Positions 12,600 through 27,044 are shown, counted from the stretch's first letter. The stretch: DNA of 64,000 nucleotides from Viscum album (GCA_963277665.1 OY728159.1:1017561343-1017625342), one strand, 5' to 3'. Notes: a model not told the origin generated them from the sequence alone. A program made the numbers and translations.

Positions 12600-13807
12600 A
12601 TATTCATTGTATAAATATCCACATCCTAGATTAATTGGTGAGATCATGAAGACAACCTAAGAAGTATTCAGGTTAAACCTAAATAGGTTTTCTGAATAAG
12701 GGGTAAAGTTTTAAACTATGCATTTTTTAATTATTATTATGACTCCTCCAAATAGTATTAAATGATGATGATATAAAAATAAAATTATCTCCCTTATAAT
12801 AAGATTTTATTATTTTATTTTCAAAACATAAATAAATCTCTTCTTCCATCAAATGGGATAAGAAACCCTCATTCGTTTGCACAACAGACTACCTCCTTAG
12901 GAACTGATGCTATTCATTTTCCATCACCACCTATCACATTTGGATATAATTATCGAAATAATGTTTAAATATGATATATAATATTTTATTATATCTATGG
13001 AATTATAATAACACATATACCTTTTACCTATCAACCTATTGGAAAGAAATAACGTCAATCATGTGTACTGCAGACTACCACCTCATGAACTGATGTGAAG
13101 TATTTTTCATTTTTGTTTTAGTTGTATGGTAATAAAGATATATTAAATGAATATATATAAAAATTTTAACATAATTTTACACCTTCTTACTTTCCATTCT
13201 ATGGGGAATATGATAACATCATTCATGTGTACGGAGGAATACTGCCTTGTGAAGTGATGAAATTATGTTTTCACTAATGCTTTGCATGGAAGGAAATTAG
13301 GATAGATTTAATAAATATATGTGATATATATGAAATAAAAATGATTATTTAAAGGTAAATTATTATTTACCTTTCTTTCTTTTAATCTCTCAAGAAAAAT
13401 GAAATAATGTTCTTGTATACGTGTGACCTACCTTCCCCATGAATGATGTATTTCATTTTATATCTATAAGTTTTATGGATTACTCTAAATATATATATAT
13501 ATATTTAATATATATGATATTTATATCATGGTTAGGATTCTTGAGATGTTGGAAAAAATATCAATGTAAGAGGACCAAAAATAACAAATAAAAACATATA
13601 CAAAAAACAAAGATGTTATTACCCGGAGTATGATTTTAACAAGGAATTGTTAATAAGAAGGTAATAAAAAGTCACAAGTATATAAAATATGGTATGATAT
13701 ATATAATTATGGTTCTATAATATATGTATAAAAAATTATATTTATTATAAAGGTGATTTGAACTTGTTAAAATGAAGTTGATACTAAAGGTAAGGTATTT
13801 ATAGTCT
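12600..13807 (+). repeat. Left half of decayed family A LTR (A3), cut by the CACTA element
   Basis: Sequence order follows the middle of the A2 LTR: AT-rich start, then spaced boxes, then the AAGTCACAAGT/ATATGGTATGATAT block (compare 58985-59020). It stops at CTAAAGGTAAGGTATTTATAG plus TCT, where A2 (59100-59126) reads TAAGGTAAGGGATAATTATTCCAATCT. The rest of the LTR resumes at 27261 beyond the CACTA element. The 5' part of this LTR is missing, and its boundary with A1 at about 12595-12700 is unclear. Confidence 0.6.
12868..13457 (+). repeat. Four spaced boxes in the A3 LTR (decayed GTACGTAC boxes)
   Basis: Four copies start near 12871, 13057, 13220 and 13410. Aligned on their ACTACC/TACTGCC/CCTACC elements, the spacing is about 186, 165 and 187 bases. 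The CpG-containing cores are decayed (GTGTACTGCAG, GTGTACGGAGG, GTATACGTGTG), but the downstream GAACTGATG/GAAGTGATG/GAATGATG element is kept. This LTR has four copies, against two in A1 and three in A2. Confidence 0.55.
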
Positions 13808-14075
13808 CACTACTAGGAAACCACTATATACCAGCAGTTTTAAACCATTGGTATAACAACTAAAACTATGGGTATAGGATATACCAATGGTTTTAATAAA
13901 TGTGTAAGATAGAGGTGTTAGTATAGTCCTATACCCTCAATTTTTATACAAACTGTGGGTATAGGCCCTATAGATTCTATTATACCCACGGTTTCGAGAA
14001 ATATGGGTATAGATTATCCCAACAACGAACCTACACCCACGGTCTTCCAATCCATGGGTATAGGTAGCTATCCCC
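13808..14075. repeat. Left terminal and subterminal repeats of the CACTA element
   Basis: After the terminal CACTACTAGG come at least eight copies, in both orientations, of a motif like CCATTGGTATA, ATGGGTATAGG or TATACCCACGG. In En/Spm elements such subterminal repeats bind the element's regulatory protein. A short open frame here (13955-14182) is made of these repeats and is not a gene. Confidence 0.75.
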
Positions 14076-14240
14076 ATTTGAATGTAACAACGAATACACC
14101 TCTTTCACTAGCTCTTGAACTTGTAAATCAAATAAAACACATAATAAAAAGTCAATGTAGTAAAAATATTGTATTTTTATAATTCAACCAACTTCTTTTA
14201 ATAATTTTAAAACCATTTATAATACCAAAATATACATAAA

Positions 14241-14748
14241 TACATACATACATACATACATACATACATACATACATACATACATACATACATACATACA
14301 TACATACATACATACATACATACATACATACATACATACATACATACATACATACATACATACATACATACATACATACATACATACATACATACATACA
14401 TACATACATACATACATACATACATACATACATACATACATACATACATACATACATACATACATACATACATACATACATACATACATACATACATACA
14501 TACATACATACATACATACATACATACATACATACATACATACATACATACATACATACATACATACATACATACATACATACATACATACATACATACA
14601 TACATACATACATACATACATACATACATACATACATACATACATACATACATACATACATACATACATACATACATACATACATACATACATACATACA
14701 TACATACATACATACATACATACATTCATACATACATACATACATACA

Positions 14749-14778
<30 letters not shown>
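14241..14778. repeat. Long (TACA)n microsatellite
   Basis: About 134 uninterrupted-looking copies of TACA run for ~538 bases, with a single clear interruption (ATTCAT) near 14725. It lies just inside the left end of the CACTA element. The long Met-Tyr-Val-Cys frames on the minus strand are only translations of the repeat. The assembled length should be treated with caution. Confidence 0.97.
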
Positions 14779-14781
<3 letters not shown>

Positions 14782-14787
14782 GTACAA

Positions 14788-15060
14788 CTAATCAATCCAT
14801 ATCATTAAAAAACTTCCACATGTATTCTTACGACCAAGTAAAAAATAGAGGGGATCAATATCCCCCCCTTCACCAAAATCCTCATCCTCATCACCATAAA
14901 AAATATCCTCATCACCATCAACAACAAACTCATCACCAAAACATCCATCGAGAGTGTCATCAACATCATCATCAATAACATCATCAATAACACCATCAAC
15001 ATCATTATCGCCACCACCATTATCTCGACCACCACTAGGACCATCATTGGGATCACTCAA
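14788..15060 (-). pseudogene. Acidic coding remnant, possible C-terminus of the second CACTA protein
   Basis: A 90-codon frame is rich in Asp and Gly (DNDVDGVIDDVIDD, then GDEDEDFGEGG). It follows the direction of the transposase and lies downstream of the second coding remnant, so it may be its acidic tail. The composition comes largely from CATCAT/CACCA repeats on the plus strand, so it could be simple-sequence DNA. No family is recognised. Confidence 0.3.
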
Positions 15061-15479
15061 GACATCATTAAAAGAGTGAATTTATTCCATATATGAATCA
15101 ATAGTAGTAGAATAATATAATGGAACTGATTGAATTGTATATGTCATATATTTCAGGAAGTGTTTTGTGATTAGATTACTTATTTCACACTCTTATTTAC
15201 TTATTTCATGCTGCTATAAAGATATTTTTTTTCCTCAACTGCTTCTACACAAGCAATTTATAGATTTGGGTTCTGAGAGGTTTGGAAGGAGTTTGATGAA
15301 TACTAATACCTAGTGGAGGTGATGTTTTTCATGGGTCGACATCGTACACTCCCTCAGTGTTCCTCACCCAATACCTAACACAAATGATCATTTTCCCTAA
15401 AGTTTTCATCTTCTTTATCATAGAGGGCCTCTAGTGTAGGATTTTTAAAATAAAAACATGATATTTAATTATTAATTTC

Positions 15480-18400
15480 AAATCAATATTTGAAATATAA
15501 ATAAAAATACTTACAATTTTTTCTTATGTTTGTTCATTTACTGTACTTCCATCCTTTTTCTTCCTAATCGAGGAAAATAATTTTTCTCGAGGCACACGAC
15601 CTTCGATGCCCAATATCTCTTTCTGCAACTAAAATTGAGCAGTATACACATTTTCAAAATATAGAAATTTTATAATATTGAATAATAATAAAAGGAAATA
15701 ATTTTTAAATGAATGAAAAATTCATAAATTTAAACATGTGATAAAAATTGATGAAAAATTCATAAATAAAAGATAATCATAAACACATTATAATTTTAGT
15801 AACTTATTATAAACATTTTATAAATATCATCTATTATTCAGTGCTACAAATGGAAATAAAATCCATGTAAAAACTACCAAAATTCATTCAAAATGAATAT
15901 TACCATAGTAAAAGAACTTTTTAAGAGGTTCATAGTCTCTGGTTTGCTACTCTACTAAATTGATATTTTAATAAACTTCTAGAAAACCCAAATCCAAATC
16001 TGTAGATTAGTGAGTGATTGAAGTTGAAAAGAATGACTAAATTTTATACATTTCTAGTCGATAAATTATATTTCTAGTCATTTAATAATATATTTATAGA
16101 TAGATAAAGATGAAACACAAAGACAAGGAATAACACACCATAATAACTCATTAGTAAGAACTCAAATAAGAGAAAGTATAAATTATGGTTAAAAATATTT
16201 TCATTATACATCACAACTATAAAATGGAATAAAAGTAAATATCTTGTGTTTAATCCATAATTCTTTTTATGTATATGGATTATTTAGAAAAATTGGGATT
16301 CTATATGAATATGTAGTTATCCATTAATATCATATTCTAAACTGTGCTTTCTAGACTCTTTAAATTAATTAATGAAAAATATAGAGATTCAATTAATGAA
16401 ACTTTTGACTATGCTTCTCTTTGATGATAAGGATTAGTGGTAACAAATTCGTCACCCCTTATGGTGTAAAAAGTTAAAGAGAAGGATTAAAATCCTATTA
16501 TTGGTTTAGATTCAATTAGGCTTTCCCAACATCTATAAAAGATTTAAATTATTCAAAGGAAGAAAAATAATCCAAAGGATTTATAATCCCACGAGGAAAG
16601 AAAGGTTCATAGCAGAGGGAATATAGTGATTTGAAGAAGAATAAATCATAATATAATACATATAATATGTTCATAATTTCATGTAATTATTAAAATTAAC
16701 ATTTTTAATATTGAAGACAATATGTAACTGATAGAGTTGAATATGAATATATGAACCAATGATGTTGAGAAATGTTCTAATAATTGATGTCGACAATTTA
16801 ATTATTTTAATTAAGGTGTTTCCTAAGTCATCTATGATATCAACACTATATAAAATTTTAAATGGGATTATTTCATGTTAAAATACCATTTTATATATCA
16901 TGTTTGAAGAAAATAATTATCTTAATGTTTAGTTCTTGATGCAAAGATACACTGTATAATGTTTTAAATTAATGTTTTTATGCTATATCATAATTATTTA
17001 ATAGCATAATATAACATAATTTGGAGATTTCCAATACCAAAAATAAATGAATAATAAAAAAATAAGACATGAAAATATACATATCTAATTTCTAAACAAT
17101 ATAAATCTTGGTATTATTTCTTTTCATATTAATGTACCTGGTGCTTCTCATGCTCGAGCATTATTGTACAACCCAATGTGTGCAGATACATCATTTAATC
17201 TTTTTCTCATGATTATTCCTAAAAAAATTCAATAAAAGTAATAATAATTAAATTTTACATACATACCATTAAAGATTGGTAATACCTTTAACTCAGTTGT
17301 CTTTTAATATGCGATCATTTTTTAATATTGTGTTTTTGGACAGTCGGGGAATATAGGTACACCCATTAAATCAAAACCAGCTCTAATCCTCCAACCAAGA
17401 AATATTTCATGGTTGTATTATTACCATAACTACCCAAGATCCATCAACCTTTCAACTTTTGCATCTTCACTATTAATAAAGTTAAACTGACTCAACAAAG
17501 AACTTGTTAATTCATATAAATATACCAATTATATAGATATAAATTTATAAAATTTTATTTCCATATATATTCCCATGATTGGTTTTTGATTTCACTACCT
17601 AGATGTCTTTATGAGACCGAATCTTCTAGATTGATATCATGGTAATTGGATAAAGTGGCCATGAAACTTCTACACTACCTAGAATTTTTACCTATCATAT
17701 AATTTTATTAATTGTAATCCACTATTATTTGTGTTTGGTGATTCTATTCTTCCTACATACAGGTTTTCCCTGTTGCCTACTAGGACATCCCACTTAGAAA
17801 TATAAAAGTTTAAAAAAGAAAAATTAAGTCATGGTATAATAGAAAAAAATTAATGATATAATTTGACACAGTTATAAAAAAATTTAATGTAGGATGCTCA
17901 ATAGGATTTAATGGATATGTGGGATGTCCAAGATCAGTATCCTATAAAGGATGCATCTATTACATTTCATTCACTAGGTGATCTATAAGAACTAATGTGA
18001 AATATGAATGAACAGAATCACCAGATCCTGGATGGATAGTAGGAAATGAAGACTGAATAAACATAGAATGATATGGGTCGTAGGCTTGGGGATACATCAA
18101 AGGATATGGATATGGTAAAGGTGGGAACATCCCTAGTGTCAGCATAGACATGGTAGGGGAAAAAGAGGCTAAATAAGATGATTATGGAGTCATATATGGG
18201 AACATACCTGGAGGTGACATAGACACGATATGTGAAGAAGAGGCTAAATGATATGATGATGGATCCATGAGTGGAAACATCCCCAGAGGTAGCATAGACA
18301 TTTTATAGGAATAAGGGGATAAATGAGATGATGATAGAGGCTTGTATGGGAACATCCCTAGAGGCTCAAGTGGAGGATGGGAAGGTGTGGTAGATGGGGT

Positions 18401-18480
18401 GTCCACTAGTGGGTCATGCTAGGAACAGGTAAAACGAGTGCTCTCTATAGCTCTTGGATCATCCCTTCTAGGACCCATGC
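15480..18480 (-). pseudogene. Remnant of the second CACTA gene (TnpA-like / plant transposase Ptta-En-Spm type)
   Basis: CACTA elements usually encode a second, non-catalytic DNA-binding protein beside the transposase. Here a Pro-rich N-terminal part at 17960-18480 contains four GMFP motifs (near 18350, 18269, 18198 and 18125) spaced 71-81 bases apart. Each of the last three is preceded by a Ser-Met pair (SML or SMS). Near 15500-15620 a minus-strand stretch reads KKKDGSTVNEQT. That resembles the KDGTxVDExT motif of the plant Ptta/En/Spm family and is preceded by a Gly-Ile-Glu-Gly-Arg stretch. The part between is AT-rich and full of stops, and probably contained introns. It sits left of, and in the same direction as, the TNP2 remnant. 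The assignment rests on position and on one weak motif. Confidence 0.4.
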
Positions 18481-18979
18481 TAGTAGGATAAGGAGGATTA
18501 AACACTGGTAGAACTGAATGTCCCCAATTTTTTTATAAATAATATGAACATAAAATTATTTGTAATGCATAAGAAAAATATTTAAATTATTTTAATCACT
18601 AAAGAAAGTAGAGGAGGCAACCCATGCTTGCGCATATGTCATTCAACATAAAATAATCACTTCATTTGAACTTATGCTATATTTTTCATAATCTTTATAA
18701 GAATGGAATACTATTTTTTTAGAAACAATTTTTAAAATTCACGCATACAACTTATATGTCAAATAATTCAACAACAATGTCATAACATGTTTTAGTAATA
18801 ATAATTTAAAACAAATTTATACATTTTTTAGAATCCCATTTTAAACCTAGTTTTCTGAATTGAAATTTATCAAATTAAATTCAACAAAACCAAAGAATAC
18901 TAAAATTAACATATCATTCTAGACTAAAACTACATTAAAGTAATTATAGTTACACTAACCTGAGAAACTCATGTCATGG

Positions 18980-21900
18980 TAAAATGAATTAAATTTTAAC
19001 ATATTTGGTTGGTTTTAAATATTACGTACCACTACTTTAGGTTCAACATAAACTCCCATAGTGGGACAATTTGAGTCATCAAATGAAATATTTTGTCCAA
19101 CACCAATGGGGGAATCAATGGTTTCAATTTTTTCCCCATCATCATGAAAATTAACTCTTGGGATTACTTCATTAATGAAAAGGTAAGTAGATCTTAGATA
19201 ATGTTTCACATAAATAAATTTTTTTCCATTTATGTTAAAATTTTAGATCTTTGGTAGGCATGAATTGACCCATTTCAATAACTCTAAATCAATGATCATC
19301 AATAAATGTACTGTGTCATTTCATTGAATCAAACCATTTATATTTCATCATAGTGACTCAACCTTGAGATTAGTAATCCAATAACAATTTTTTCTCAACA
19401 AGTACATAATAATACACATCTTCATATCAAGTCTAACTATCTAATGCTCTAGCATAATAGTCAATTGTAATAGTTAACATAATTCCATCATGTTGTGTTC
19501 TTATTTTCACCACTTGATCAGTTGCAACAAATTTATACCCAATGATTATTTGAGATTTGAATTCATGAACCAAATAATTGGGGCCAAAATCCAATGCTCT
19601 TAATTCTTGAGAAACAGAGTCAATATTTAAACTCAATACATGAAATATATATGAATAATAAAATAAAATTAATATATATATTTTTGGTTAATTAAATTAA
19701 TTTTCATAGGTTTTATTTCAACCAAGAAGGGAACTCTTGGCTATGAAATGCCTCTCTCCTTCTCAAAGGTAATTATCGATGAACTCTAAATATACATTAT
19801 TTATATTACCTATAGAAAATAATAATAAAATTATAAGGTTTATGTAAAATTACATAGTATGAGATAATATATTAATATCCAAATTACTTACTTGATATAG
19901 TAATTGAACAAACAATAGTTAAAAAAGATTGTGTGATGTTCTACATCCCACTCTTTAAGGCTTAGTGTAGCCAATGTATATGACCCAATAATTCCTACTA
20001 TTTGGAGAAGAGATATAAATGCGTTCCCAATTTAACCATACTAATCATATTCATTTATTATTGGCTGATTATGTATTTTTCTCACATCAGAAAAATACAT
20101 TGAACAAAAATCCATTCATTCTTGAGATAGATAACCTATCACAATGGAAACCTAATGATGAATCTTATTTTGGATATAATATTTCATTGTGTACATATTT
20201 ATTTCAATAGGAAACATACACTAAAAAGAAACAGGTCCTCCAATAAGAGTTTCAGTTGGTAATTGAACTGTTAAATGTATTATGCATGTGAAAAATGGTG
20301 GATGAATTTTTTCTTCCAACTCACACAAAATTAATTGTGAATCTTTCTCCATTTTTGTCAAGAATGGCATGAATAACCTTTTAGAACAAAGTTATTTAAA
20401 AAATGGAATACGATAATCATTACATCCCTTACATTAATAGATGAAATTTCTTAATTTCTATTGGAATCAATTAATGAAGAAGGATGTGATAATCATGAGT
20501 TATTAGGGATTTTAGTTTCAAATAATTTTGTTGAATCATTTAGGTATGTTTCTGGAATAGAGATAAGGAACCATGATATTATCCAATATTTCTAAAAATT
20601 TATTTTTCACTAAGGGTGTCATCACATAAGAAGCACAAGGAACTTTCCATTTATTTTCACTAATACACACAGGATGCCGTTCTGGTCGAATACCCCAATC
20701 CCACAAGTCCCAATGAGATCGGAAGTCATATTTGGTCTTCACCATGACATTTATAAGAATTGAAAGAAAAATTTAACATATATATTTGTTAATTTTCATT
20801 AAATCTAAATAATGATGTAACAAATTGGTAGACCAATATGGATACTCAAAAAAGATACTAATATTATTGCAATTGTATGTGGTTTCAATGTCAACATTAT
20901 TCCTATTTTTAGATTTCATCTGACCTTTCCTTAATGAAAAATTAAAATATTTCAATTCATTAAGCACATCAGTTCCTGAAATATGATGACATGGATATCC
21001 ATTTTAAATTGTATTATCAATCCTCCGATGATTCTTCCTATATTGATAAACCATTGGTATGAATTGTTGTTTCCATAATAAACTTAAACTACGATAATAT
21101 TTAATCCTTATTGATAATGTATTCATTATACCAACCAGAAATGATAGTTTTCCCTTTATATTTCAACTATAAATCATTTTATAACCAGGGAAATAATTTA
21201 TATTCCATAGAAGGGAAACACACATATGAAATATTTTTTGAAGAACCATTGAATGTACAAACACATATATCCCAAATATTCTTCAACTCTCTTATTAAAG
21301 GTTTCAAGTAGATGTATATATAATTTCCAGGATTAGAAGGTCCATATATTATTATACTCAAGAATGTGAAATTTTTTTTCATACACACCCATGAAGGAAT
21401 ATTATAAATGTGAATAAAGCCTATCCAAATGATGTGAACATTAATTATCTGACCAAATAGATTAAAACCATCACTAGATAGACCCAACCTAAAATTAATC
21501 ACCTCAGCTAAAAAATTATGATGTTGTGCATCAAATGGACACCATAATAATCCATCTGTAGGATGAACTAACTCATCATTGAATTTAGTTCTCTCAGCAT
21601 CATGCCATTACATATTGGATAATATTTCTACATATATGAGTATATTTTGAAGCCTATAAATCAATATAAAGTTCCACATGAATTTATATAGAAAACAAGA
21701 TGGTTTTCTATATGTATTCTCCTTCCATATAGATGCACCAGATTATTTACAGTCATTAAGGTTGGTGGTTTCCTCCCAAAACAAAATATAATATTTTGGA
21801 TAATAATGTACTTTATTAGTAGAAAATCCAATCTGCTTAATTAACATCCTTGCCTTATAATTAGTTGAGGGAATATCTACACTATTAGAAGAAAATCCTT

Positions 21901-22000
21901 AAAAAAGGTAACAATATAATCAATGGTGGTATTAGAAATCATACATAGTTTTTCCATGATATATCACATTAAAAATCCAACTTAGTCATTTTAGTACATT
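18980..22000 (-). pseudogene. tnp2: TNP2-type CACTA transposase, decayed
   Basis: This is the catalytic transposase that cuts and moves CACTA elements. Reading leftward, family segments appear in the proper order. Near 21850 is IPSTNYKARMLIKQIG. At 21179-21502 is the core FRLGLSSDGFN, GPSNPGN and YLKPLIRELKNIWDI. At 20773-20967 is SIFFEYPYW followed by HHYLDLMKINK. At 20536-20745 are MVKTKYDF and GIRPERHP. Near 20060-20430 is a DUF4218-like part (HPPFFTCIIHLTVQLP, then IGGPVSF). At 19433-19636 is the C-terminal ALDFGPN. A DUF4216-like YYVLVEKKLLLDY follows near 19390. Many stops and frame changes interrupt it. The usual protein is about 1000 residues. The N-terminal domain upstream of about 22000 is not recognisable, so the start is not defined. 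Confidence 0.88.
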
Positions 22001-25000
22001 CCTAATAAATTGGAGTTATGGAATGATACATAAAATTTTTCTCTCTCTCAACATCATCATATTTAGTGTTTTAATAATGTGTATTTATTTCATTACCTTC
22101 ATGAATTAATATACTATATCTCTCATGATGTTGTAAAAATTGAAACTGATCATATATCAAATTCTATATACAACTTCTTTTTTTTCATTCATGAACAATA
22201 TAAGATTTTCTCATCTATCCATGGTGATACCGAACATAATAGTTTGTTTTAAATACAACTTTAATTATATGGTAGCTAACTTATTTCTAGATTAACCATG
22301 ATATTACTACATAATTATAGCATGGAAACTATATGAAACCTCCATCTAAATCATTGATAAATGAAACATATTAAAAAATTAAAATTCTATAGAAACTTAG
22401 TTAAAATCTAATCGGTATGATACAACCAACTTCTATACATTATATTATAGGGGAAAAATTTATGTTAAAATCAACAATGGAAAAGATAATTAAAAAAATT
22501 ATTACAAACAAGTGAAAAATATAAATTTATCAAGACCCAAAAAGATGATCATATTGTCTATATTTGATTATTGAAAAAAATCTTGAATGTGAATATCAAT
22601 TTGATACTTTGAGTTGATATCTAGAAAAATTTATGTTCATAAAAGTAAATTATTAAGAGTTTAATAGTCCAGATGATGATGGTGTTTACAAGTAATAATA
22701 AATTGAATTAGTGTTTATGAAAAATATTATGTTAATGGATTTTCTTTTTATTAACTCAAGGATGTTGTAATAGAACAAACAATTATAAAATGTTATCAAA
22801 CATAACAAAATTTTGAATCTTACAATATAGAAATGGAATCAATAATTACAAAGGAAATTTATGTTTTAAATATATTACTCACAGAAGAAAAGAAGATAAA
22901 GGACAATATGTAAGAGACCATAAATGGAAAATAAATGTTACATGATAGTAATATTTTAGATATTGAAATTTATGTGAACATGTTTAATGCTAATATTTTG
23001 AAATTAGTGAAATAAATTAGAGAATACTCAAAGTGAATTATCAAGGGTGATAAAGACTCAAAGAAGTGTGATAATTTTGTTAATATATAAATAACACACA
23101 TAAAAATTATTCATCATCATGGATGTTTTCAAGAGAATATATGATTTAATTGTAAATGAAAATAATGTAAATACAGTGGAAAATGAAAATAAATTACTAA
23201 AATATGTGAATTCAAAAAATGCCAACTTAAAGGAGAAATGTTTAATAAACGATTGGTTGAAAAAATAAAGGATGGTGGTTGATGGTTATTATAATGTGAT
23301 GGAGTATAAAATATTTTTTATTTTAAAAAAAAGATTATAAATTCAAGGCAAAGATTCAAATGAAAAATATGTGACAAACTATTAGTGTTTTTGTTCTTTA
23401 TAGATGTATAATTTCATTTTATAGTTATTGTTCATTTTTTTGTGTATATAAACATGTGGTAACAATATATCATTAAAATTAATTTTATTTACATGAAAAT
23501 TGAATATTTGGAAGGAATGAGTAGATGGGGAATCATCATGCTAACATAAGACTTTTTTCATTTGAAATAAGAAATATTTGATGAGAATAAGGAAAAATAT
23601 TTTCAGTTGTTGATGGTACCTTATTGATGGTTTGACCAATAAGTTCATGATGTTTAATATTAACATACCTTATTTTTTCTTAGTTGAGTATGAAATATAA
23701 TTCTAAAAAGGTTTAGCAATATATAATCATGTAAATGAGAATGCACTCGTGGTGGAAGTTTCACACAAAGCTTAAAAAAAGGTATATCCATGAATTCTAG
23801 AAATTATATATTCATCTCAAATGATAGGTTATATAATTTTATTGAATGATTTTAAAATATATAAAGATGTATAAGGGTGAGTTAAAAATGATTTTCCACT
23901 CAAAATAAATGGTTTTAGATTAATAATTATTAGAGATAATAACCCGTAGAATATAATTTATTTATAATAAATGACCAAAAATATAAATAGGACTTTTCAT
24001 CATTATGATAATGGGAAAAAACTAATTTTTGGAAAGTATGTATGATTAGTGAATTAGTTAATGGATATTCAGATTGAATTAGAAGTATAGTCAATAAGAT
24101 TAGCATTTTTCTTGTGGTACATAAGAAAAGTTTATGTATTTGAACATGAACACATGGGAACCAAGGAAAAAACATCATGAACAAGATTTCAAAATGAGAC
24201 AATATTTTTTATATTAATATATTGAAGTGAGAAATATTATGGATTTGATATACATTCTTAAATGGGATGATTATCGACTATCCACACAAGAAATTGGATA
24301 TCTAAAAATCTCATCAACTAGAGCATATTCATTATGATATTTATTATCCAATAAGAATGAAATAGATGAATAGAGATAATTAAATTATATATTTTATTTT
24401 TAAATTTATTTATATTAAAGTTATTATGTTTAAGAATCATAAATCAAAGTCATATATTATTTTTACAAGTTATATGAAAGTGTAAAAAAATAATTAGGTT
24501 TCTCTATTAAGTCAATTAAAATGTTCATCAAAGAAGAGTAAAAAGGTAGTAATTTAAATGAATATTTAGAAAATAATTATATCTGATATGATTATAGTGG
24601 ACCATACACCCCATTATAATTTGGTTTCACTAGATATAAGAATAAATTCATAGATTAAGTGTCTTGAATAATGTTTGTGGAGAGAAATACTTCTCAATTC
24701 AATTGAAGGAATGAAATTTGTAAAATGGGGAATATTCAAAATATTTTCATACATATTTCAAATATATTAATGTCCCAATTTTATGTTTATGAATTAAGTA
24801 CCTACGAGTTATTAATATCCCATATATAATCAATGTGAATAGATAACATATGGAAATAATTAAGTAAAGAGGTGTTGATGGAAGTATACATGGTCATGAG
24901 ATAGAAGATGATATTTTAATTTTAATAAGAAAACGATGAATTGTTTTTATATTTTTGTTTTGAAGGTTCTAAAATACTAATAAAACATGTGAATAATGTG

Positions 25001-27040
25001 ATGAAGAATTTTTATAAGTGAAAAAGATGGATCTGAATTTATTGGACACCATAATGAAAATTTTATAAATATAGATGATTAATGTCACATTTCTAAAGAA
25101 TATGATGAAAAAACCATATCATTTTGTGAATAAAATCCAAATTCAATTAAGACATGTTTGATAATTAAAGTTTATTTTTAAAATATCATTGAATATCATA
25201 AAAATTTAGTTCAAGAAATGAGAAAATTGAGGAATACAACACATGCATCAAATTTTTTCACATGTATAACAATGAAATTTCAGTTAGGGATTGAATAATT
25301 ATGAATGGGTAGATTATATGAAAAAAATATAATATGATTGAGAAAAATTATAGTATGGTATCAATACTAATATCAATATTCAATAATGTTTTTAGTGTTA
25401 AATTAGTGTTATATATAATGTTGAATAAAAATGGTAAATTTATAAGGATTGAGTCAAGACTAATTTTTAATAGTTTTTCCCAATTATAATGAATAGTTTT
25501 TGAGGATATATTTTTTCACATTTAGTGACATGAAAATATAAATATATTTATTACTAATAATACTCAAAGATAATAAAAGATATTCTAAATTTAAATCAAG
25601 TTAGTATTCATAAATAGAGAACATGAAGATTTCGTGGACATAAAGAAACCCAATGGATTATTTAATAGACATGACAATTAAAGAGTATATAGGTCAAGTA
25701 AGGTTAAATAAAGGTTACAAAATTCTCCACCAACATGTTATTAAATGATTGAATAATATTTCAAGGTACTGAATTTCAAAAAATAGAGAGTGGGAAACAA
25801 CCTATACATTGAATAAAATTAATAGATATCGCTTATTTTAATTTTATGTATCGATGATCTTATATATTTAAAATATTGTGACTATTAATACAATGTTTTT
25901 TGACTCATGTGAGGAATGTTTTTGAGATGTTAATGATCAGATAGATGAAGTACTTAATAAGAGGTTAAAATTATCAAGGTCATAATGATATATTCCTTTA
26001 ACAAGGGAATATTTTATAGTAACTATTGAGTTTTCTGGAATGGAAGGTGAAACGGTAGTCACTAATACTATATTAATGGGAAAATCATTCACTATATGCT
26101 GATGGTAATGAGGTTAATCAAATAGAGTTAAAAAAATCTTTAAATGTTTTATCAATTTAACTACATTGAGACCATACATTATGTATATTTTCACATTATG
26201 TGCGTTTTATTAAATTAAAAAAATATGAATATCAACTTATTCCAAAATATTTTATATAGGTTATTTGTTCTTTAATTTGTTAAGGGAATTATTTCAGGAA
26301 ATCTAAATGGATTTGAAGTAAAACATAATTGACATTTTGAACATATGTTTAATTTTCAACAGTAATTAGACTCTTATTTGAGAGGTATCTTCCCTTGGTT
26401 ATTTTTTTTATATTTTTTAATATTAAATCACCATAATCTTATGTGAAAAAAATATACTATGAATGGGTAGTATTTTGATCTAAATAAATTCTATTTCCTT
26501 CTTCCTTTCTCCTATAACACGATAAACATGAAAATAAGATTATTTTGAGACTAAAAATCAATGTAAATAAGTGTTTAATTTTTTTAATAATCATGTTATG
26601 ATTTAAAAGATTGAAATTTATGAATGAATTTGAAATATAAAAATTTAAAAGGTGTTAAATGCTATAACACCTAAAACATAGACAGAAATTATATATATAT
26701 ATATATATGCTGAAACTGATATTTATGATCTTAAATGAGTTTATAAATGTAAATCATGAGAATATAATAATTTTATTTTATCAATAAAAATTAAAAATAC
26801 TAAAATGAAGAGAATAAAGATTCAAAACCCACTTAAATGATGTTGAAGAAGATTCGAATAAAAACATAGTTGAAATAAAAGAGATCACCGGTGGAGATTG
26901 CTCGAGGAGATGAAATAGAAGAGATCAATGGTGGAGATAAATTGATGAGATTAAATAGAGAAGATCACCATGTGAGTTCTCCGCTCACTCTAGTGAGAGA
27001 GGAATTATGGATGGATATCGTGAATGGGGGTGGGAGGCTG
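22000..27040. other. Unassigned right part of the CACTA element
   Basis: About 5 kb of AT-rich sequence with no frame above 90 codons and no family I can name. It should hold the transposase N-terminus, introns and the promoter, but nothing supports exact limits. An (AT)n run lies at about 26689-26708. A plus-strand stretch near 24600 was examined for copia integrase motifs without convincing support. Later insertions could be hidden here. Confidence 0.5.
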
Positions 27041-27044
27041 GTAG

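Noticed and set aside
13955..14182. 75-codon frame at the left CACTA end
   Set aside because: It consists of the subterminal repeats (GIG, YPNNEPTPT and similar) and has no gene-like context.
14152..14795. Long Met-Tyr-Val-Cys frames on the minus strand
   Set aside because: All three frames are open only because the DNA is a TACA tetranucleotide repeat; not a protein.
24580..25100. Possible copia integrase fragment on the plus strand
   Set aside because: A YTPHYN-like stretch is suggestive, but no neighbouring motif supports it and every frame is broken.
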